From the NCBI GenBank assembly GCA_031285645.1, contig JAITVU010000338.1, positions 1 through 8,568 of the forward strand: a stretch of DNA of 8,568 nucleotides. The letters are read 5' to 3'. Positions 5,156 through 8,568 of this stretch are shown here, in pieces. The notes below the pieces were generated by a model, which did no database searches, was not told the origin of the DNA, and was given only the letters and a program-made list of their open reading frames with translations. Both the position numbers and the translations under genes were made by a program. This DNA is from Oscillospiraceae bacterium. GTDB taxonomy: Bacteria > Bacillota > Clostridia > Oscillospirales > Ruminococcaceae. The first letter of the stretch is position 1; the number at the start of each line of letters is the position of its first letter.

Positions 5156-6016
5156 TTACTTCTCCTTTTTTGCAAGAATCTCCTCCACGCCCGAGCGGAG
5201 GCCCATGCTGATGATGTTGAGGATGATGGGTTGATAATTATTAAAATCCAGCAGGTCGCCTGTCTTCTCGATCTCCCCGATCGTCAAAAACAGCGACTGC
5301 CGGGCTCCGGCAAAAAGCCCGGCTCTGCCGTCGTGATCCCCGCCCCGGTACCTGAGCACCAGGGGGTTGTAATTTCCGGTTTTTTCGTCCTTTTCAAAGT
5401 CATCCAGGGCATCGCAGATATAAACATAGCGGCCGATCAGGTAGCCCATGCGCTCAAGCACCCGCTTTTGACTGTCATCCTCCGATAAAAGCGCGAATAT
5501 CCCCGCCATCGCGTCGGCGCTCGGCTCGCACGCCGCGTCAAGGGATGTGTTATCGGCGGACTCCACGCCGGTTTGCCGGGCCATCGCGTCCGAAATAACC
5601 GCCTCGGCCTCGGGCCTTGCGCGCGCCGCCTTTTTATAGGCCCTGCGCGCGAACGGGTACAACAAGCGCCAGCCCATCTTTTTTAGTATCCCACTGTCGC
5701 GTATATTATCCAAAAGCTTGTGATAGATCATCAGCGCTGCGATATCGGCGCTGAAACTCTGGGTGCGGCCCGGGCGGCACATAGGCACGGTACGTAGGGG
5801 ATTGACGCAGCATCTTTTTCGCTCAAAGCCGGGTTCTTCATCGGATACGCCGGCGCAGAGCATACTTAAAAAAGTAAAATCATAGCTGAGCGTCAGCCGC
5901 GCCAGAACGCCGAATGACCGGCCGAGCTGGCTGCAAAGGCCGCAATATACGGCTTTGTACGTTTCAAACTCACGTATTTTGAGTTCCGGTTTGAACGGCC
6001 TTACATAACCAAACAA
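5156..6016 (-). CDS. DUF5685 family protein
   Basis: The product has 286 residues and matches the DUF5685 family as I know it. The N-terminus FGYVRPFKPELKIREFETYK is followed by Y24-C-G-L-C28 and the RLTLSYDFTFLSML segment. A second cysteine set lies at C69, C70 and C80 (RCCVNPLRTVPMC). The rest looks all-helical, with two acidic motifs: YHKLLDNIRDSG (98-109) and YICDALDDFEKDEKTGNYNPL (199-219). No membrane segment is evident. Function is unknown. Paired Asp-rich helices recall isoprenoid-synthase-like folds, and the CxxC plus Cys cluster suggests a metal site; both are inference. The start is TTG (6014-6016), fixed by the family N-terminus and GGAG about 12 nt upstream. It is first in a three-gene unit and its last codons carry the next gene's ribosome site. 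Confidence 0.85.
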   Translation of the reverse strand: MFGYVRPFKPELKIREFETYKAVYCGLCSQLGRSFGVLARLTLSYDFTFLSMLCAGVSDEEPGFERKRCCVNPLRTVPMCRPGRTQSFSADIAALMIYHKLLDNIRDSGILKKMGWRLLYPFARRAYKKAARARPEAEAVISDAMARQTGVESADNTSLDAACEPSADAMAGIFALLSEDDSQKRVLERMGYLIGRYVYICDALDDFEKDEKTGNYNPLVLRYRGGDHDGRAGLFAGARQSLFLTIGEIEKTGDLLDFNNYQPIILNIISMGLRSGVEEILAKKEK

Positions 6017-6326
6017 GTAATTTGGACGCTCCTTTGCATCGGCGGACGCATAAATGCAGGCACAAGCCGCATATTTTTCAGTAAACTGTTCTCATTTTAC
6101 ATCAAACACAAGGATACTTCTTTAATAAAATGTAAATATACGCATGAATACGCTGATTTCAGGGCTTTTTACGCTTTTGGGCAATGCCTGCGCCTGTCTG
6201 GGGCCCCGGCCAATGACAAATGCCGGCGATAAACGACTTCCGCCTGGTCATTATGCCTGTTTGGGCGGTAGCTGATACTAAATGATTTACAATATGTCTG
6301 CGACAATAATAAAATGTGGTGATAAA
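6017..6326. other. Divergent intergenic region between the DUF5685 unit and mntP
   Basis: This 310-bp region must hold promoters in both directions, but I find no near-consensus pair in either. The left half is A/T-rich, with a 7-bp inverted repeat TTTACAT / ATGTAAA (6096-6102 and 6130-6136) and two ATACGC copies 10 bp apart (6138-6143 and 6148-6153). The right half is G/C-rich and can fold: the palindrome GGGGCCCC (6200-6207), CCGGC/GCCGG (6206-6210 and 6222-6226), AATGAC/GTCATT (6212-6217 and 6247-6252) and CCGCC/GGCGG (6240-6244 and 6264-6268). The CCGGC and AATGAC pairings exclude each other. The hallmark of the yybP-ykoY manganese riboswitch (GGGGAGTAG) is not seen. Confidence 0.5.
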
Positions 6327-6911
6327 TTGGATCTGTATTTACTCGTATTCCTTGCTTTCGGGCTTGCGATGGACGCGTTCGCCGTGTCGGTGACAAACGG
6401 CATGTGCTACCGGATCCCCGTATGGAAAAACGCGCTGACGACCGGGCTTGCTTTTGGTTTTTTCCAGGGCGTCATGCCCATTATCGGATTCATAGCGGGT
6501 CATGGTTTTTCCGGCCTGATCATGCGCATCGACCACTGGGTCGCACTCGTTCTCCTCAGCGTCATAGGCGGAAAAATGATTGTGGAGGCGACCGCGGAAG
6601 CGCGCCGCAATCCATCTTCCGTTCCGGCGAAGACATTTACATATAAAACGCTCATGATGCAGTCCGTCGCCACAAGCATCGACGCGCTCGCCGTGGGCGT
6701 GGGGCTGGGCGTCATGCAGGTGAACATTTATTTTTCGGCCGTCTGTATCGCCGTGATCACCTTTTTCTGCTGTGTCGCCGGGGTGCTGATCGGCAAATGT
6801 TTCGGCGGCATACTCAAAAACCGGGCCGAGATCATCGGCGGCGTCATTCTGATTTTAATCGGCGTGCATATTTTCACGGAACACGCCAGTCATACTTTTC
6901 ATCAAATTTAA
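6327..6911 (+). CDS. mntP: Manganese efflux pump MntP
   Basis: MntP is an inner-membrane exporter that lowers cytoplasmic Mn(II). From TTG 6327 the product has 194 residues (family about 185-195) and about six membrane helices built as an internal duplication: LAFGLAMDAFAVSV in the first half and QSVATSIDALAVGVG in the second. These place acidic residues at D16 and D119, near the positions reported as important in E. coli MntP (D16 and D118). The TTG start is preferred to the upstream ATGs at 6282 and 6294: it follows GGTGAT (6319-6324), gives the usual N-terminus (DLYLLVFLAFGLAMDAF) and restores family numbering, whereas the upstream ATGs lack a ribosome site and would add 15 mostly polar residues. 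No terminator hairpin is visible after the stop, so read-through into the next gene is possible. Confidence 0.93.
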   Translation: MDLYLLVFLAFGLAMDAFAVSVTNGMCYRIPVWKNALTTGLAFGFFQGVMPIIGFIAGHGFSGLIMRIDHWVALVLLSVIGGKMIVEATAEARRNPSSVPAKTFTYKTLMMQSVATSIDALAVGVGLGVMQVNIYFSAVCIAVITFFCCVAGVLIGKCFGGILKNRAEIIGGVILILIGVHIFTEHASHTFHQI

Positions 6912-6943
6912 CATATTTTTTACTGGTAAATGCTTTTCCTGTC

Positions 6944-6952
6944 TGGTATACT
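6944..6952 (+). promoter_or_regulatory. Extended -10 promoter of the DUF6106 gene
   Basis: TGGTATACT is an extended -10 element (TG-N-TATACT, hexamer 6947-6952) about 50 nt before the ATG at 7004. No good -35 hexamer lies at 16-18 bp, which is tolerated by extended -10 promoters. Confidence 0.5.
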
Positions 6953-7003
6953 AGTATTCAATATGGCAGCTGAACGGCGCCTCAGATCAAAGGAGTTAAC
7001 AAA

Positions 7004-7540
7004 ATGCAGGATGTTTTCATTGAATATATGGTTAAAAAACAAAATCCGCCCGCTCTGATTTTGCTTAGAATCGGCATTGTGCTCGCGGCTGTGTTTTTGT
7101 TCTTTGTATTTTTCATCATCGCCACGATACTGGGCCCGTTCAGTTTTATCGCGGTTCTGGCCGCCTTTGCCTCCATATACGGCGCTTATATGCTCATTAC
7201 ATCCATGAACATTGAGTTCGAATATTCCCTCACGAACGGCGAACTCGACATCGATAAAATCATCGCCCAGCGCAAGCGCAAGAGGCTGATCAGCATCAAA
7301 TGCAAGGAAGTTGAGGATTTCGGCAAATACAACGCCGCCGAGCATGAAGGGAAAGCTTATCAAACGAAGCTTTTCGCCTGCGCCAATCCCAATAATGAGG
7401 ATCTGTGGTATTTTACCCTGCACCATAAAGAAAAAGGCCTGATGCTTATTGTATTCAACGCGAGCGAAAGAATGCTCAACGGCATCAAACCCTTCCTGCC
7501 CCGCCCCGTCATGCACAAGGCCTTCCGCATCGGTTCGTAG
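7004..7540 (+). CDS. DUF6106-type membrane-anchored protein of unknown function
   Basis: The product has 178 residues: a short N-terminus, two adjacent membrane helices (about 22-42 and 45-66), then a soluble domain beginning IEFEYSLTNGELDIDKIIAQRKRKRLISI (about 70-98). This EYSLTNGELDIDKI pattern is what I associate with DUF6106, a clostridial family; I could not confirm it by search. The two-helix hairpin followed by a small beta-rich domain resembles the layout of membrane-anchored PH-like domains (inference). The ATG has a strong AAAGGAG site 8 nt upstream. A likely promoter precedes it and a strong terminator follows, so it is probably transcribed alone or together with mntP. No catalytic motif is seen. 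Confidence 0.78.
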   Translation: MQDVFIEYMVKKQNPPALILLRIGIVLAAVFLFFVFFIIATILGPFSFIAVLAAFASIYGAYMLITSMNIEFEYSLTNGELDIDKIIAQRKRKRLISIKCKEVEDFGKYNAAEHEGKAYQTKLFACANPNNEDLWYFTLHHKEKGLMLIVFNASERMLNGIKPFLPRPVMHKAFRIGS

Positions 7541-7564
7541 CGGCATTCCAAACCTGTTTTATTC

Positions 7565-7608
7565 AAAGCTTTGTCAAATCCCTATTTTTGACAAGGCTTT
7601 TGATTTTT
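7565..7608 (+). terminator. Strong intrinsic terminator after the DUF6106 gene
   Basis: AAAGCTTTGTCAA (7565-7577) pairs with TTGACAAGGCTTT (7588-7600) over 13 bp with one G-U pair and a 10-nt loop. A T-rich tail follows (TTTTGATTTTT, 7598-7608). It begins 25 nt after the stop codon. Confidence 0.85.
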
Positions 7609-7618
7609 GAGGTATACA
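7588..7618 (+). promoter_or_regulatory. Candidate nnr promoter whose -35 box lies in the terminator arm
   Basis: TTGACA (7588-7593) is a perfect -35 hexamer and TATACA (7613-7618) a fair -10. The spacing is 19 bp, longer than the usual 17. The start of transcription would fall near 7625, about 55 nt before the nnr start codon. Confidence 0.5.
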
Positions 7619-7680
7619 CTTGGGACAAATATCCTTATTAGTTATGTGGTTATGTAGTTTTTTATACGGGAGGAATCGTT

Positions 7681-8568
7681 TTGAGGGTCGTGACCAGTGC
7701 CCAGATGAAGCAAATTGAGGAAAACGCGCTCGCTTATGATATGACCTATGCGCGCATGATGGAAAACGCCGGCAGCGCCGCGGCCGCCTTTATAAGGCGC
7801 ACGTTTCGGATCGACGGTCTCAACTGTCTGATTTTTTGCGGCCCGGGCAACAATGGCGGCGACGGGTTTGTCGTTGCGAGGCGCCTGTTTGAAAACGGCG
7901 CTAATGTTGTCATCGTGCTTGTGGACGACGCGCCCACAACCGAGGAATCCATGGGCATGTTCCAGTCCGCGGAGCGGATGGAAATTACTGTTTTTGAACT
8001 GCCGCAGGACATCCCCAAAATCACCACCTGCGTCCAGCAGGCCGACATCGTCGTCGACGCTATTTACGGCACCGGATTTCACGGCGCGCTCACCGGCAAC
8101 GCCAAAATCGCGAGCGAAATGATCGCGGACGCAATCGCCGCCGTCATATCGCTCGATATCCCCAGCGGTGTGGAGTGCGACACGGCTAAAGTCGGTGAAA
8201 ACGCTGTACAGGCCGATTTCACCGTCGTCTTCGACACGCTCAAGCCTGTCCACGTCATTTTATCGGGCCTGACGGCCTGCGGCAACATCGAGCTTGTCGA
8301 GATCGGGCTTCCCCCGGAGGCGCACGACGGCGTTGAGGGTATATTCCGATCCATTACAACAGATATGGTTCTCAACTGTTTGCCTGTTCGGGAACCCCAC
8401 GCCCACAAGGGGGATTACGGCACTCTGCTGTGCATCTGCGGCAGTATGTCCTACAGGGGCGCCGCCGCCCTGTGCGCGCTCGGCGCTTTGCGCTGCGGCG
8501 TCGGCATCTGCCGGGTGGCCGCGGTCGAACCTGTCTGCGCGGCCATATCCGCCTCGCTTTTCGAGCCG
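7681..8568 (+). CDS. nnr: Bifunctional NAD(P)H-hydrate epimerase / ADP-dependent NAD(P)H-hydrate dehydratase, C-terminus cut by window edge
   Basis: This enzyme repairs hydrated NADH/NADPH: the N-terminal domain epimerises the R and S hydrates and the C-terminal domain dehydrates the S form using ADP. In the window are 296 residues. The YjeF N-terminal domain spans about 1-225: MKQIEENAL (9-17), MMENAG (26-31), the phosphate-binding CGPGNNGGDGF (53-63), DAIYGTGFHG (about 126-135), LDIPSGVECD (158-167) and VFDTLKPVHV. The dehydratase domain starts near REPHAHKGDYG (about 237-247) and continues with CGSMSYRGAAALCALGALRCGVG; its catalytic end is off the window. The start TTG (7681) follows GGGAGG with 7 nt spacing; the next in-frame GTG is three codons later. 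In Clostridia nnr is often near acpS or alr, which would lie outside. Confidence 0.95.
   Translation, partial: MRVVTSAQMKQIEENALAYDMTYARMMENAGSAAAAFIRRTFRIDGLNCLIFCGPGNNGGDGFVVARRLFENGANVVIVLVDDAPTTEESMGMFQSAERMEITVFELPQDIPKITTCVQQADIVVDAIYGTGFHGALTGNAKIASEMIADAIAAVISLDIPSGVECDTAKVGENAVQADFTVVFDTLKPVHVILSGLTACGNIELVEIGLPPEAHDGVEGIFRSITTDMVLNCLPVREPHAHKGDYGTLLCICGSMSYRGAAALCALGALRCGVGICRVAAVEPVCAAISASLFEP

Noticed and set aside
6240..6326. yybP-ykoY manganese riboswitch upstream of mntP, suggested by GGGCGGTAGC at 6263-6272
   Set aside because: The expected GGGGAGTAG core is altered, and only about 55 nt remain before the TTG start, too short for the rest of the aptamer.
6920..7546. 208-codon minus-strand ORF opposite the DUF6106 gene
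   Set aside because: It is antisense to a gene with a strong ribosome site, promoter and terminator; its translation is low-complexity and has no recognisable domain.
7642..8253. 203-codon minus-strand ORF opposite nnr
   Set aside because: It mirrors the conserved nnr reading frame, would end within the nnr leader, and has no domain features.
1..8568. CRISPR arrays, insertion sequences, tRNA or rRNA genes and attachment sites
   Set aside because: No regularly spaced repeats, transposase ORFs, terminal inverted repeats or cloverleaf-like sequences were found on reading both strands.

Overview
The window reads as chromosomal DNA of a low-GC-phylum (Firmicutes/Bacillota) anaerobe of the class Clostridia, probably near the Oscillospiraceae/Ruminococcaceae, although the DNA itself is fairly G+C-rich. 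This rests on gene order and family types: a mraZ-rsmH-ftsL-PBP cell-division cluster, next to a DUF5685 / J-domain / small membrane-protein cluster of clostridial type, plus a DUF6106-type protein. Several genes start with TTG or GTG. I see no mobile element, CRISPR array, tRNA, rRNA or other sign of recent transfer. The lineage is an inference, not a measurement.

Left part (1-3708, minus strand): the start of the division and cell wall (dcw) cluster, transcribed leftwards from a near-consensus promoter (3680-3708). Three MraZ boxes with an exact 10-bp period (3648-3673) overlap its start point. The order is mraZ (autorepressor), rsmH (16S rRNA C1402 methyltransferase), ftsL (divisome coiled-coil protein) and a class B penicillin-binding protein (FtsI/SpoVD type) cut by the left edge. 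mraZ, rsmH and ftsL are packed within 2-15 bp. The PBP gene is set apart by 314 bp holding a terminator hairpin, a competing long-range pairing and a nested stem-loop, so its expression may be controlled separately from the genes before it.

Middle (3709-6016, minus strand): a strong intrinsic terminator (3731-3761) separates the dcw promoter from an upstream three-gene unit. That unit is a DUF5685 protein with a CGLC motif and Asp-rich helices, a J-domain/TPR protein with a ten-cysteine tail, and a six-helix membrane protein. The first two are 5 bp apart with the second gene's ribosome site inside the first gene, so they are probably translationally coupled. The function of this unit is not established and it is the least explained part of the window.

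Right part (6017-8568, plus strand): a divergent intergenic region, then mntP (manganese efflux), a DUF6106-type two-helix protein with its own extended -10 promoter and a strong terminator, and the start of nnr (bifunctional NAD(P)H-hydrate repair enzyme), cut by the right edge. The -35 element of the likely nnr promoter lies inside the 3' arm of the preceding terminator.
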